Below, piece by piece: positions 23,723-34,861 of a stretch of 64,000 nucleotides of DNA; position 1 is the stretch's first letter; every line of letters begins with the position of its first letter. The notes under the pieces are model-generated. The model worked only from the letters and a program-made list of their open reading frames with translations, was not told the DNA's origin and did not search any database. The stretch spans positions 930,001-994,000 of the forward strand of contig JACEFO010000521.1 of assembly GCA_015342445.1 (NCBI GenBank). Direction: 5' to 3'. A program made the translations under genes and the position numbers. The DNA is from Digitaria exilis. Its lineage: Eukaryota > Streptophyta > Magnoliopsida > Poales > Poaceae.

Positions 23723-24297
23723 TGTGTGATTATCTCACCAAAGTCCTTTAAAATTCCTTTACTACTAAGCCACATTTTCCCTATAGATTCAAAATCATTG
23801 CCACAATGTTTTTCTATAGTAGTAGAAACAAAGCTCCACATTTGCTTAGCCACGACACACTCAAAGAAAAGATGAACTAATTAATCCTCTTTTGAGCAGA
23901 AGAGGCAACTGCCATCCTCCATTGTTTTCAATTTCCTCACATTATCTCTAGTTAGAGACTTATTTTTTGTTAGAAGCCATAAAAAGAAATGAACTCTAGG
24001 TGGGATTTTAATGCTCCAGGTTGCTGGTACGCAGACTGAGATCACACCTCTATTATTGATAATCTTATACAGTGATTGGGAGGAGTACTCCCCTTTGGAG
24101 TTGAAGGTCCATATCATGATATCTTGTTCATTGGAGAACTCAATGGTCGAAGCCAATTGAACTATCTCTTCCCATTTCCTATATAAGTTCTCACTGACTA
24201 TTCTTGTAAAGGTGCATTTCAAGGTGCGCCCATCCCATGGGTCATGAATTGTAATGTTTCTCTCATAGCTATTTCTCATTAACTATGACATATATAA
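23723..24297. repeat. Right copy of the ~570-bp LINE-A duplication
   Basis: Second copy of 2022-2587. The junction with LINE-B falls in microhomology: TGTGTGTGAT followed by ATCTCACCAAAG reads as sensible LINE-B protein (CDYLTK) and also as LINE-A. The right copy keeps the zf-RVT frame (24279-23881). Confidence 0.85.
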
Positions 24298-25904
24298 CCC
24301 AGTACTAGAGTTACCTACTCAGGTGTCCTCCCAGAACATAACCTTTTTACCATTACCTATTTCCCATCTAAACTCCATTTTAGCAGCATTGGCTAGCCAC
24401 GTCAGCCCTTTAAAGAACTGGGAGGTACCTATGTTATTAGAACAAAAGATATTTGGGTTTTCAATATTGTATTTTTAGTCAATTATAAGCCTCCATGGCC
24501 TGTCACTATTCAGTTGTTATCTTTTCAGCCAAGATCCAAGAGAGTAGAGGTTGAGCTCTCTAAGATTGGGAATTCCTAAACCTCCAAATTCTTTGCACAT
24601 ACTGACTGACTACCAGTTGGTAAGATGCCATTTATGCTTGCCCTCATTATCATTCCATCGGCATGTGGGTGGAAATAGTCTTGATGGCCCACTTGGGGAA
24701 CTTAATAAAAGATTGGAGATAAACAAGGATTGAGGCTAAGCAGGTTTTTAATCAAGACCACTTTAACCGCTTGGGAGAGAAGTTTACCCTTGCATCCTTC
24801 TGTTCTCTTTAAGATCTTGTCTACCTAAGGTTGGATGTCCTCCCTCCTAAACTTGTCATGGTTTAAAGGGATGCCAAGGTATATAGTTGGGAAGGCCACC
24901 ATAGGATCCCAAAAATGTGAGCTATCCTATGGATCTCATATTTCTAAGAAGAGGGATATCAACACACTCTTGTTGAAGTTGATCCTTATCCATGAGAGTT
25001 GTTCAAACCAGGCCAAGGATCCTTTTAGGTTTTTTAAATTACACTCACTAGTATTAGAAAAGAGGAATGTGTCATCTGCATATTGTAGTGAAATAACCCC
25101 TTGGCTTCTAAGATTGTTAGGAGCCCTCCAATTAAGTTATTATCTGTTGCCTTATTTAACATCCTAGTTAAGACATCTCCAACCAGATTAAAAAGCATGG
25201 GAGAGATAGGATCTCCTAGTTTGGAAGAAATTATTATCAGACCCATCAAGAGTTACCACCATAAAGCCACCTCTTATGAGACATTGGATCCAGGGCTGGT
25301 TTGCAGGATTTCTATTAAAAATCTAGGTTTACCTCTTATGAGACATTTATTTCTCATAATCTAGTTTCAACACCATTCCTTTTACTTTGCTTTTATGAAT
25401 ATTGTGCATGACCTCGTGTGTCACCTACACTCTCTAGGATGTATCTACCTTTGATAAAAGCACTTTGCTGTTGAGAGATAAATCCATTGGTAATATTCCC
25501 AAACCTAATGGTGAAAAATTTGAAACTACAATTACATAGGCTAATATGTCTAATTTTTTCATGTTTCTAGCATCCTGCTCTTAGGAATAAGAGTTAGTAA
25601 GGCAAAGTTGAGCCTATAGACTAGTTTGCCATCATGGAAGTTCTTAAACATGTTCATGATATCAGATTTAATAAGGTCCCAAAAATTCTAAAAGAACAGG
25701 AAGGGCAATCCATCAGGACCAGGTGCCTAACCTCATCCTCAGAGAAGGGAGCAATGAGCATCTCATTTTCTTCTTTGCTAATCTTATTTATATTTGCCTA
25801 TTGACGGTCGATTTTCTGTTAACATCTCAGGAAAAATGGAGATTTTGCATAAGGTTCCATGCATATTTTACTTTGATCTATCAAGTTCCACAAGTTTTGG
25901 ATGA

Positions 25905-27310
25905 TTTAGTGTTGCAGGGGTATACAAGAGAAAAAACAAGCAAAACTGGGCAATGACCCGGTTGGCCGGACTACACTATGGCCGGCTGGCTAGCCACCTC
26001 GGCCACCACTGCTACATCAACGATCTGTATGTCTGAAACACAAATTGGGCACATCTGAGGACCCACATGTTAGTCTAAACCACCTCAACCCATGCAACTA
26101 ATGTCAGGACAAGATCAGAAATGTGCACAAGAAAAGCGGCGCCATCGGGCAGCCAACACCATTCGGTTGGCCAAGGGCCTGCCAGGCCAGCCCAGCAACG
26201 GCTCGGCCTGGGCTCACTGGCTATGGCGGTTGGGTCAATCTATTTCCAGACCTAACCGACTAGCTGCTGCTATAAAAGGAGACCCTACGGCTACATTCCA
26301 ACACACACTTGAAGGAGCTCTCTCTATGTTTCCATTTTGACTTTTTCTAGAGTATGATTAGAGTTTGGGAGTAGGGTCAAGTCGAGCCTAGCTCAAAGAT
26401 TCCGGAGTTTCTCTCAGAGTTCTGGTAAAACTCTTGTATCTTTTTCTTTGTTTCGAATATTATCAATAAAACATCATCTTCTTTACATCTTGAGCAAGCA
26501 TAGTTTTCCCACTTTCTTTGTACATTCAAGTTCAAGTAACATGGTGATTTTTGTCCTCTAAATTACTTTAGAGTTTATCTCTTTGTTGGGGTTCTTCCTT
26601 ACGGGTTTTCTTGTTCGGACTAGAGAGCTCAAGTCAATTCTCTAGGTTGAGGGAGATTTCTCTTGAAGGCCTCGAGAGAAATCCTAACATCGAGTGCAGA
26701 CGTGGTGTCTGACTTAGTTCTAGATAGAAACTGTGTTCCACCCCACGGTATCATTGTGGTAGGCGACAGATGGTGACAGCCATGTCCCTCCTTCATAGTC
26801 CACCGCGCTAGGGTGTTTTCATAACAGTAGTGCAGGTGGCCGTTGGACCCCCCCCCTCTCATCCCTTTCTTCTCTTCCAGCCGTTGAAGTAAAGTTCTGT
26901 CTCCTGACAGGTAGTGCTCTAGGTTAAGGTTAGGGTGGCTTTCTCTAGAGTTTAGGAGTGTCATTAGGAACCTTTCTTCCCTTGTGCTTCCAATTTCTTT
27001 CCTTTTTCCTAGGTTTAGAGTCTCTTGTGTCGCTGGTCATTCGCAACCTTGTAACAGCTCCTCATTGAGACTTGCTTGTATCGGTCATAGCTTCGCTTGA
27101 CCATTATCCAGATACCACATATCTCCACGAGAGATAGTGTGCGATATTACTATAAAGGTGCATCATTGAACTCAATCAATATTCTTTATCTCATTTGCTT
27201 CCCTGAGGAAAATTACGATACCTTAGAATATTCCATGGTGAAATGCTACAATGGGTTATTATGTGCACTTGCAGAATATTATTCTAGAGCCTAAGAAACA
27301 CCAACACTGC
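25905..27310. mobile_element. Probable LTR-bearing insertion inside LINE-A, limits approximate
   Basis: LINE-A coding homology stops near 27310 and resumes near 25800. The insert has TATAAAAGG at about 26272 and, about 190 bp later, AATAAA near 26464, as in an LTR in plus orientation. I could not find paired termini, a target duplication or internal domains. It may be a solo LTR with some internal sequence. Confidence 0.35.
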
Positions 27311-28554
27311 CCAAGAGTTTCTACCAAGGGAAATCTTACTTCTGGGTTCAGCTCTAAAAAGGTATTTATAAAAATCCACAGCAACTTTCATCATCCCTTG
27401 CTCATCCTCTACAGGGCCATTAGGCCCTTCTAGCACCTCCACCCTCTTTTTCCTATTTCTCTAGTTTGCAATTGCTTGAAAATAGGGTGTGCTTCTATCT
27501 CCTTCTGTAGTGTTTCTATATCTAGATCTCCGCTTGGCTTTTATTTCTTATAAGGCCCAAATGCTTTCTAGCATCTTAGCAACTTCTCCCATCCTATCTC
27601 TTTCCTCAATTGAGAGACTATTTGCTCAGCTTTTACATCTAGGGTGTTGTATTCTTTGGCTAACTCAACTTTCTATTTGTTCATGGTGGCAACCTCATTT
27701 ACATCCCAATCTCTAGTAAATCTCCTGAAGGTTCTACTTCTGAATTGCCATTTGTCTATGCTCCTAGACTCCTAATAGGGAGTTGTCCAGGTCTTAAAGA
27801 CTATCTCCCTGAAGGAATCTTTTTCCAGCCACCACTTCTCAAAACTAAATTTCTTTTTTGGTCTACTACAATCATCCCCAGTGTCAACCAGCAAAGGTTA
27901 TGGTCACTGGGAAGCTTGTTCAAAGCTTTGACTCTAGCTAGATGGAAATTAGCATCCCATTCAGTGGATATGAAAATCCTATCTATCCTAGCCATAACCA
28001 AGTTCTCTTGGTTGGTTAGCCCAAGTCAAAAGCCCGTTACCAGGTTGAAGTTCCAGCAGGTTCCAGTGGCTAATCCTTTCATTGAACCCATTTTCTCACC
28101 TATGGTTTATAATTCCATTGTTTTTGTCAACTGCAAATCTAACTAGATTAAAGTCCCCTCCTAGCATAATGAGACCTTGCCAAGATTGCATAACTTGGTG
28201 GAGCTCACCAAAAAAATCTTGTTTACCTTTCTCATATGGACTACCATAGATGGTGACTAATTTCCAAGAGAAGCTTGTTTTCTTACTGAACCATAACAGA
28301 GACAGAGAACTTTTTTTTATTTCACCCACAATGAGATTAAAAAGATCATTGTTAATGTCCACTAGGATTCCTCCAGCACTCCTATTAGCGGGAAGGAAGT
28401 GCCATTCAAAAGGTATGTTACCTGTTAGAGATCTCAAAAACCAACTGAAAACATATTTTTCTTGGTCTCTACTATTCCTACAAAAACTACACGATTACTC
28501 CTAATTTTCTCTACATGATTACTCCTTATTTTCTCTACATGTTTGTGTGTGTTT

Positions 28555-28570
28555 GTTATAGGTTCAGTTT
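28555..28570. repeat. Target-site duplication of LINE-A, right copy
   Basis: Exact second copy of the 16-mer at 1611-1626. Sequence beyond 28570 was contiguous with bases up to 1626 before the insertions. Confidence 0.9.
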
Positions 28571-28714
28571 CAAAATGTGAGAAGACTATTCTCGAATTGA
28601 ACATGAACATGACAGGTGTTCACTAACCAGCTCGTAACAAAAAAGAATGGAGCCTCCGGCGAGGCATACGACACCGATAACCGACCACACGTTGCCTTCA
28701 GGGATCTCCAGCGC

Positions 28715-28988
28715 TTAGTACCGAGGAGGAGGCATGACAACTGGCCTGGGCACAGGGAGTTCAGTCTTAGGCTGCTGCTTATCACTGCGCTTCCCAGAGT
28801 CCTTGACCTTGCTGGTAGATTATCTCGATCTTCTCTGACCAGTGGAGCGGATCCAGTGGAGCATTCTTGCTCACCTGACTCCAAAGCCTTGTACAAACTG
28901 CACATAATGGTTAATCAACAGGATAAACTCTGCAACGTTCGAGGCGTGGAGTTCGGAGCTGTCGGCCAGGCACGTTTGCGCCATGTCA
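28715..28988 (-). pseudogene. Last two exons of an unrecognised host gene, probably truncated
   Basis: Minus strand. One exon (28988-28875) reads DMAQTCLADSSELHASNV, then AEFILLINHYVQFVQGFGV, and ends at AG/GTGAGC. After a 63-bp intron ending CTACCAG, the last exon (28811-28715) continues in frame: SKVKDSGKRSDKQQPKTE, LPVPRPVVMPPPRY, stop. The clean splice phase and a hydrophobic-then-basic tail argue for a real gene 3' end. Upstream sequence past 28988 looks like a transposon, so the 5' exons are missing or far away. I do not recognise the family. It is on the same strand as the exon at 1434-1581. Confidence 0.4.
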
Positions 28989-29784
28989 CTGTAAATATTG
29001 ATCTCCTGTGGCCCAATCCAACGAGTGGGCCAGCCCGTGGTCTCGCTCCCTGATCGGGGGATCCCAACCCATCTAGGTTGTAGGCCCCTGTCGCGCAACG
29101 CAATATAAAGGAGGTGGGGGGCGCAGTCACACTTTACTAGGTTCTCCTACAGCCACCATACCCCACCTAAACCCGAACCCGGTCTAAGAGGTTGTGTTGT
29201 CCACGATGGGAAGCTCCATTACTGCCCTGGAGGTTGCCATCATCGACCTCGCCATCAATTCTGCGGCCACTTCAACCTCTTCCCCAACTCGCGACCCTGA
29301 TGGCTCGTCAACCAAGCATCGACGAGCACAAGAATCTACTCCTAGCAATCCGTAAGTTCTATCGTTCACCGCATCCATGGTGAGGACCTCGTGTGGAGCA
29401 GAGGGCGCCAATTGTGGGGCAAATGGCGGAGGCTGTTTGCTCCCAACCACATGACCGAGATCGTCGCCATGGACGCGGCGAACCGACACACACAAGACGC
29501 CACAGCCAGCGTTTCGCGCTGCACGCGCAAAGCAACATGGTGCGCCCGGCAAGAGTTGCCACTCGCCGTGTTCGGCACTCTGCTTCACGCGTCCGACGTG
29601 CCCAGGAAGCACTGCGAGGAGGAGCGAGAACAGCCTAACCTAGGTCCTCGATAGGGTTTTGGTGCACGGCAGTGCGAGTGCGATCTGAGTTAAGAAGCCC
29701 ACCACCGGCATGGAGGGCACAAGGTGGGGGATGTGCTGGTGAGGAAGAGGGGCGAGGAGGGAGGAGGATGAAGCGTGAAGTAGA
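28989..29784. other. Transposon-like segment with a TATA box, no certain gene
   Basis: ATATAAAGGAGG near 29102 is followed by a C-rich leader and an ATG at 29204 opening 49 codons (MGSSITALEVAIIDLAINS). This resembles the LTR end and gag start of a retrotransposon, but no conserved domain is present. Overlapping longer frames on both strands look like GC-driven chance frames. Confidence 0.3.
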
Positions 29785-30765
29785 TTAAGGAAAAAAAATC
29801 ATACTTCACAAATTAAACATTCAAATCAAAATCCGATTGCGCCATTATGTTTGTTATAACAAGATTTTTAAAACTAGACCACATTTGATCATGTTTCGAC
29901 TAATTTTTTTCTCGTACATTTTTTTTACACATATGGAACAATTTTCTCTATTTCAACGTCGAACAAATCATCTTTAGCCATGGAACAAAATTTCACACGG
30001 ACGGAACAAAAATATATGCAGGTGGAACAAAAGTTGCATGGATGGGATGCGATGGAACCATATATACCAGGGAACAAATTATCTTAGCCAGGGAACAAAA
30101 TGTTACACGAGCAGAACAAAACGTTACACGAACGGAACAAAAGTTGTGCGTGCGGAAGGAATGTAACAGGATGGTATATGGAACAAAATTTTATACAGAC
30201 AAAACAAAAATTTATACAGGCAGAACAAAAGCCGCGCGGACGAAATATATCGGAGCAATACCATGGAACATCTTGTAGCTATTGTGCAAACAATGTAACC
30301 AACACCATTTTGTTCCACTCGTATAAAGTTTTGTTCCTTCCATATAACATTTTTGTTCCGTGGATTGGAACAATTTGTTCTGTGTCGAACCGAATTGTTT
30401 CACCCACCGTTTTGTCCCACTCATATAAAGTTTTGTTCCTTTCGTATAACGTTTTTGTTCCTTCCATATAACTTTTTTGTTCCATGAATTGAAATGTGTT
30501 TGGCGTTGAATTGAATTGTTTCGTCCACCATTTTGTTCCACCCGTGTAAAGTTTTGTTCCTTTTGTGTAACGTTTTTGTTCCACAAATTGGAATGATTTG
30601 TTCTGAGTTGAACCGAATTGTTCCGCCTGTGTAAAAAAATATTCGAGAAAAATTTAGTCTAAACGTAGTCGAGTGGGGTCTAGTTTTGAAGATGTCATCA
30701 TTATGAATATAGTGATGCAATCAGATTTTGATTTGCATACTTAATTTTTTTATCCTTAGCTTTCT
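29785..30765. mobile_element. Fold-back element built of short GGAACAAAA units
   Basis: The two halves are imperfect inverted copies. About 29805-29960 matches the reverse complement of about 30600-30750 (shared AAATCAAAATC, AAAACTAGACC, GACTAA, TTTTTTACACA). Further in, the left arm has about 13 degenerate units of roughly 20 bp starting GGAACAAAA, and the right arm has a similar number in reverse (TTTTGTTCC). The arms meet near 30290. No coding capacity. Exact ends and target duplication were not resolved. Confidence 0.7.
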
Positions 30766-30867
30766 ATTGGCCACGTGAGGAACCGGGGAAGGGAGGGGGT
30801 GCCCGGCGGTGGCTTCCGGTCCGCGCACCCTGACCCCAGCTGGCTCCCGGTGCCACGAGCGTGCCAA

Positions 30868-31776
30868 TAGGGATGAAAGTAGGAACGGGGAGATCCCATA
30901 CCGACCGACACAGTATACCACTGTATACCACTTTTCCCGATCGAATATCGTTTTATCAGGAAAATTCGAAATCGGAAAAATAACCGGGAAAATCCGGCGA
31001 AACCGGTGCCGGAATCGGTTTGGGATTTTTCCCGACCGAATTCACGGTAACCGTTTTTCAATCGGGATCTCCCGTTTTTATATTCGAGAAATTCCCGTTT
31101 GTCATTGCTGGGAGCGTGCGCAGGGCAGAGACATACCAGAATGGAGGCTCGTTATATAGCGGGCGCATCAACGAACATTGCTTCCCTAGCCGGTTTGGGA
31201 CTCAAAGGGCAAAGGGCGCAAGAGCCAGTGCTGCTGCTGCCTACCGCGCCATGCATGCACGGACCATTTCAGGAGGCCCACGGTGACCCATTAAGTAGTG
31301 CTACTTTGCCTGTTCGAATGATTCTTGTTTTCCTTTTGTTCTCCGGCTCTCCGCTTTCATTCCTTTCCATGTCTCAAAAGAAAAATCATTTATTTTCCAA
31401 TACTGTTTCTTGAGTTTATCATGTATGTACACACATGTATTTTAATTTTCAGCAGACTTATTAAAGTGGATTATTAATCAAATAACTATGTTAAAAAATA
31501 TACATGTATTTTCTAACATATACTATGCACTTTGTAGTTGGTAGCATGTAGTTGCGTAAAAATATACAAATGGTCTATTATTCCTGCTTTTAACTACCGG
31601 TTTCCAACCGTTCCCGACATGTTTCCGATCGAATTGTTCCATTTTCGATATCCCGCATATCCGATTTCGTATTCTCGACCGGCAATTCCCGATTTCGTTT
31701 CCGTTCCCGCATAAAAATATGAAAACGAAAATGGTTAGGCTATTTTCCCGACCGTTCCCGACCGCTTTCATCCCTA
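30868..31776. mobile_element. Non-autonomous hAT-type element
   Basis: Terminal inverted repeats TAGGGATGAAAG at both ends and an exact 8-bp target duplication CGTGCCAA at 30860-30867 and 31777-31784. Eight-base duplications are typical of hAT transposons. Subterminal regions carry repeated CCCGACCG and CCCGATTTC motifs on both sides. The 909-bp body has no transposase frame. Confidence 0.88.
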
Positions 31777-31784
31777 CGTGCCAA

Positions 31785-32576
31785 TCACCGGGATCGCGCC
31801 CCCGAACTCTCTACCAGTCCTACCCCTGGGATGCACGGTTCTTCGTCCATCTTGTGTTGCTGATCCGAGTTACAATGTATGCTTGCCTTTTCTTAAACAA
31901 AATGCGTAGGTAATAAAACTTTGCAATGTTGACAGGACAAATTAAGTCGATGGCACAAGTTGAGTATTGACACCACGTCAGTATAACTCAAATGTTGTTT
32001 AATACGGTGCGCATATGTTACGGTAAACTCAATGAACCCCTGCCTACAACAAATCTCAAAGCTAAACCCGACCACACAAGTTGAATGAAGAAGCTTCCAT
32101 GTCGCTAGGAGAAACATATGTGTCATTTAGCAGGAGCATAAATTTTGACATTCATTGTATAATTGAAAAACTTGTTGTCTCTGTTTGCACCAAGCATAAT
32201 TTACTGATAGACCAAACAAACAAACATCAATTTTTTGGGCATCGCAAGTATAGAACATAACCCCTTGTGTATCGCAACGCTCATGTACGTGGGGATGCAT
32301 GGCTGGCATGATCAAACTTCAAAGTAACATCAACTTGAACAGTATTTAAAACGGATATGTTGTTGATGAAAAACATATATCTAAATTCCGATCTTCATTT
32401 CTAATTCCGTGTACTACTGTGTTGCGTAGTTTCTCTAAAACACGTCTCGGTTCCAATGTTAATCAACCAGGACTATGATCCGTATATGAATCCCTATTTT
32501 CACTACTCTCATTGTTCCAAGAATGGGTACTTTAGGGTGATGAGAATTGAGTTAATTGAAATGTTATTAGCTAAAC
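31785..32576. other. Intergenic, nothing recognised
   Basis: AT-rich, no reading frame of note, and no inverted or tandem repeat found by eye. Confidence 0.5.
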
Positions 32577-32685
32577 ACTCCATCCATTCCAAATTATAAG
32601 TCGTTTTTGGCATCTTTAAATATATAGTTTAATTTTTAATATTATAGACATAGTGTATATCTAAGTATATAACAATACTTACAGT
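32577..32685. mobile_element. Stowaway-like MITE, one end only
   Basis: CTCCATCCATTCCAAATTATAAG resembles the conserved Stowaway terminus (CTCCCTCCGTCC...). The matching opposite end is absent, so this is a fragment. Confidence 0.5.
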
Positions 32686-32691
32686 AGCAAG

Positions 32692-32757
32692 GGGCCAAGG
32701 GCATCATGTGGAAACTCAATGCAACGGGCCAAGGGCATCATGTGGAAACTCTATGCA
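32692..32757. repeat. Tandem duplication, two ~34-bp units
   Basis: GGGCCAAGGGCATCATGTGG with its following AAACTC and TATGCAA/AATGCAA tail occurs twice in direct succession with a single clear difference. Confidence 0.8.
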
Positions 32758-32857
32758 ACACATTACCGGCATGTGGCGTCCGTGGTAGATGTACGGGGTA
32801 ATGGGTGTAATACGATCCTCCCTGTAGCACGTACATGCTCCAGCTTGACGTAGCTAA

Positions 32858-34009
32858 CACTACTACACATGTGACAATAGCAAACGTCCCCTTCACAGCC
32901 GGTTTTGTTGCAACCGGCTGTGATAAGGTCATCACAGCCGGTTGGATTACCAACCGGCTGCGTTGCTCTTATCACAGCCGGTTTGTATTACCAACCGGCT
33001 GTGATGAGGGGTGAGGGCAATGCAGCCGGTTCCAGCTACGAACCGGCTGCGTTGAGGGCTCATCAACACAGTCGGTTCTAGCCACGAACCGGCTGTGTTG
33101 CTACTCATCGCAGCCGGTTGGAGCTACGAACCGTTTGTGTTGATCAACGCAGCCGGTTCTATATGCATAGGCACTTGGCAAATACAATTTTTGAAGCCCT
33201 AAACGTTGTCAAATTGAAAAGTGTTGAACTACAAAGTTGTATAATTTCTCAAGATGTAAAACTTTTATATTGGTCATTTGTTCATATGACGAAGTGGTAG
33301 TAAAAGTGTTCACAAATCCTATCTCTCATATAGTGTTTAGGGTATGAAACTAGAAGAGAGATGTAGGATTAGTGAACAATTTTAGTATCACTACGTCGTA
33401 TGAACAAATGACCAAAATAAAAGTTGTAAAACTCAAAAAGTTATGAAACATTGTAGTTGACAACATTTTCATTTGAATTTGTATTGTCAACAAAAACTAA
33501 GTTTGAAATTATTCAAATTTGAAATTCAAATTTCACAAACGACCTCGGATGGAAAAATGGACAACATGAAAGTTGTAGTGTTTGAAAAGTTACGAAACTC
33601 TGTAGTTGACAAGTTTTTAATTTGAATTTATTTAGGCCCTCAAATAAGTCATTTACACTCGGGTTGTGATATGGTCACAACCACCTGTGTAGCGTAGTGG
33701 TAAGAGGGGGTACGCGCGAGGGGAAGGTCGCGGGTTCGAATCCCAGCTACCGCGTAGCTCACGAACAATCTTGCGACTTGCGACTAGGCTGCGCAGTAGT
33801 GGCTGTCCAGAGGGGTCCCTCCCCCACCCCAATTAAAAAAAAGTTTTTGCTATTTTCTCGAGCTCCCGTAAGCCGTCCTGGACAACCTCATCGCAGCCGG
33901 TTCTGGCCACCAACCGGCTGTGATCACAACCACTAGGAATCAAATGGTTCCCAAAACCGGCTGCGATGGGGGTTTTCCAACCGGCTGTGATGAGTATTCT
34001 GTAGTAGTG
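32858..34009. mobile_element. Non-autonomous CACTA transposon
   Basis: Ends CACTACTACA and TGTAGTAGTG. Flanking triplets are TAA and TGA, so a 3-bp duplication is only approximate. Subterminal regions hold about six paired units on the left (32895-33155), each ACAGCCGGT-spacer-ACCGGCTGT, and two or three on the right (33890-33990). Such arrays bind transposase in En/Spm-type elements. The centre (33180-33660) has an imperfect inverted repeat and no transposase. Confidence 0.88.
33690..33845 (+). other. tRNA-derived SINE-like segment inside the CACTA element
   Basis: An A box TAGCGTAGTGG (33690-33700) and a perfect B box GGTTCGAATCC (33733-33743) form a Pol III internal promoter at normal spacing. 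A tail with AATTAAAAAAAA follows near 33830. The ends do not pair as a tRNA acceptor stem. I found no target duplication. Confidence 0.45.
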
Positions 34010-34861
34010 TGAAGTCGCCGACGGGGATGGTGAGCCAAGAGTACCCCTAGGGTGACACTTCCGCTTCCAAGGTGCGCACAACAGCATAGGGCAGTATCCG
34101 TGGAAGGGGTCATCAAGTCACCATGGTCCAGTGGCCATAGTTGGTCAAGAACAGAAGCTTGTAGGTGAGCGCATCGCAACACGGGTGCCGGCACATTGTG
34201 TGTAGGCTGGCCGATTGGGTGCGGTGGGGCTGACGGTGTCGATGTCGTGGATGTAGTGGAAACGGAACATCTTAAGGCGAGGGAGAAGGTGAGGTTTGCG
34301 GAAGTGATGACTTTCTTCAATGCGCGCCCTCTTTGCTTGGTTGCAACATTGCATGAGGAGTAGAGATTGGTGGGGACCATGATGGTAAGTGGAGGAGAAT
34401 GAGAGAATGCCCGTTGATAAGATTACATAGGGCTAGACAATCAAACATTAGATTGATAGGTGTGTGTGGTCGGACAAAATTACAACGGGCTACATAGAAA
34501 TGGTTGCCATCAAATAATAAAATCTCATGGTACTACATTATATATTTGCAAGAAAATATCAGTGACCGATTCAGCTATTCACATTTTTGCCACGATGACG
34601 CTACAACTTGGCAGCTACGAAACCCACCCAATCTGCAAAACGACAAGCCTTGAAGCGTTCGAATTCGAACATCCAATGGACAGGCAGCAGCTGGAGGGCA
34701 GCAGCGTCTTTTGCCGTCTCTGTTTGCTGCCGTCTCTGTACTGGCAAAACAAACTTCTGAACTGATTCTTCTTTTCACGTCCGCCTCCCCTCCCTGGCAT
34801 AAAGCATCGGCACCCTCGTGGCCTTATCCCCATTCCTCCACCGCACCACACCAAGCCAGCC
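34010..34861. other. Intergenic and upstream region of the secreted-protein gene
   Basis: Minus-strand frames at 34380-33940 may be relics but match nothing I recognise. The last 100 bp are C-rich, with a weak TATA-like CATAAAG near 34798, and probably hold the promoter and leader of the gene at 34862. Confidence 0.35.

Larger units (their letters stand above)
23723..28554 (-). mobile_element. LINE-A, endonuclease, reverse transcriptase and zf-RVT part, 5'-truncated
   Basis: Minus-strand LINE. From its 5' end: endonuclease (FEWHFLPANRSAGGILVDIN, GGDFNLVR, ARIDRIFIS, KLPSDHNLCWL between 28437 and 27800), a linker (EGPNGPVEDEQGMMKVAVDF, DFYKYLFRAEPRSKISLG), reverse transcriptase pieces (PFSEDE, QSAFIKGRYI, GDPISPMLFNLVGDVLTRML near 25200) and the zinc domain (24279-23881). 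It starts inside the endonuclease at 28554, against the 16-bp duplication, so it is a 5'-truncated insertion. It is interrupted by an unrelated insert at about 25905-27310. Many stops show it is dead. Confidence 0.85.

Noticed and set aside
25905..27310. A defined solo LTR with target duplication
   Set aside because: Promoter and poly(A)-like signals exist, but I could not find matching ends or a duplication, so limits are only approximate.
33690..33760. A functional tRNA gene
   Set aside because: A and B boxes are present, but the 5' and 3' ends do not pair into an acceptor stem and no anticodon arm folds cleanly. SINE-like origin is more likely.
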